Below are positions 21,753 to 22,043 of a DNA stretch of 22,043 nt, piece after piece. Made by a program: the position numbers and the translations under genes. The stretch's first letter is position 1, and each line of letters starts with the position of its first letter. This stretch comes from JAQGMV01 sp035525455 (GTDB taxonomy: Bacteria; Pseudomonadota; Gammaproteobacteria; Burkholderiales; SG8-41): assembly GCA_035525455.1 (NCBI GenBank), contig DATLEF010000023.1:1-22043 (forward strand). Reading direction: 5' to 3'. The notes under the pieces are model-generated. The model was not told the origin of the DNA. It saw only the letters and a list, made by a program, of their open reading frames with translations, and did no database searches.

Positions 21753-22043
21753 CTAGCGAGCTGCCGTGAGCTTCATCAATTCACCAACGTCCTGCAGCTT
21801 TTCGAGGTCCATCACCTGCTCCGCCAGCTGAGCCGCCCGCTTCGCTCCGATCACCGGGCCCGCGAGGCTGTCGAATTTCGCACGCAGCTCGCCATCGGTC
21901 ATCGGGTTCTGGATCGAGCCTTTCGGATAGTCGACCTGTGAAGTGAGCACGCGGCCGTCTTTCAGCGTCGCGGTCATTTTGCACGAGACGCCGCGCGGCA
22001 GCGATGCGTCCTCGGAGATCGACGTGATCCCCATCAACCGCTT
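21753..22043 (-). CDS. MmgE/PrpD family protein, C-terminal part (5' end beyond window)
   Basis: The frame is open from the right edge and ends at 21753, giving 96 visible residues. The segment LKDGRVLTSQVDYPKGSIQNPMTDGELRAKFDSLAGPVIG followed by a helical end (AAQLAEQVMDLEKLQDVGELMKL) is the characteristic end of the MmgE/PrpD fold. That family includes 2-methylcitrate dehydratase, cis-aconitate decarboxylase and many uncharacterised relatives. In Burkholderiales such genes often sit beside Bug proteins in organic-acid clusters. It is convergent with the MazG-like gene, with eight bases between them. The catalytic N-terminal part is not in view, so the reaction cannot be assigned. Confidence 0.87.
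   Translation of the reverse strand, partial: KRLMGITSISEDASLPRGVSCKMTATLKDGRVLTSQVDYPKGSIQNPMTDGELRAKFDSLAGPVIGAKRAAQLAEQVMDLEKLQDVGELMKLTAAR

Overview
The window is GC-rich, densely coded chromosomal DNA from what looks like a betaproteobacterium, probably of the order Burkholderiales. The main evidence is three separate Bug/TctC-type periplasmic solute-binding proteins, a family greatly expanded in that group. The CspA-type cold-shock protein, the EmrAB-type pump, the rhodanese-ChrB protein and the overall codon style fit as well. I saw no tRNA, rRNA, CRISPR array, integrase or transposase. No gene-free stretch exceeds about 240 bases, and several tail-to-tail gene pairs touch or nearly touch.

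Layout, left to right. (1) 1-7738, all on the minus strand and read right to left: a CocE/NonD-type (S15) hydrolase, a large hybrid sensor kinase (HAMP, HisKA, HATPase, two receivers, Hpt), a receiver-PP2C (RsbU-type) response regulator, and two SMP-30/gluconolactonase-like proteins, the last running off the left edge. Gaps from the kinase onward are 14-28 bases, so these four genes probably form one transcription unit. (2) 7844-8800, plus strand: a Bug protein divergent from the hydrolase. (3) 8801-9238: a repeat-containing junction with a small winged-helix-like protein. (4) 9239-12716, minus strand: emrA, emrB and a rhodanese-ChrB protein, a likely efflux/detoxification operon. (5) 12950-14332, plus strand: an orphan RimK-like ATP-grasp ligase, then a cold-shock gene with a structured leader and a strong terminator. 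(6) 14381-16212, plus strand: a TauD/TfdA dioxygenase translationally coupled to a second Bug protein. It meets a third, minus-strand Bug gene tail to tail. (7) 17387-19889, plus strand: a 45-residue lipoprotein and an OmpR/CpxA-type two-component pair. (8) 19886-21346, minus strand: an MFS carrier. It is divergent by only 38 bases from a short MazG-type pyrophosphohydrolase. (9) The right edge holds the C-terminal end of an MmgE/PrpD protein.

Functionally the window mixes scavenging of organic acids and esters (Bug receptors, TauD-type oxygenase, CocE hydrolase, SMP-30 lactonases, MFS carrier) with envelope sensing and export of toxic compounds. No gene set stands out as a clearly new defence or mobile system. 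The most interesting points are: the kinase/PP2C module embedded in a hydrolase-lactonase cluster; an SMP-30 pair in which one copy appears to have lost its metal ligands; a rhodanese-ChrB protein tied to EmrAB instead of ChrA; an orphan ATP-grasp ligase; alternative RNA structures in the csp leader; and an 8-base tandem repeat that carries the ribosome-binding site of a response regulator. All calls come from reading the sequence; no database search was run.
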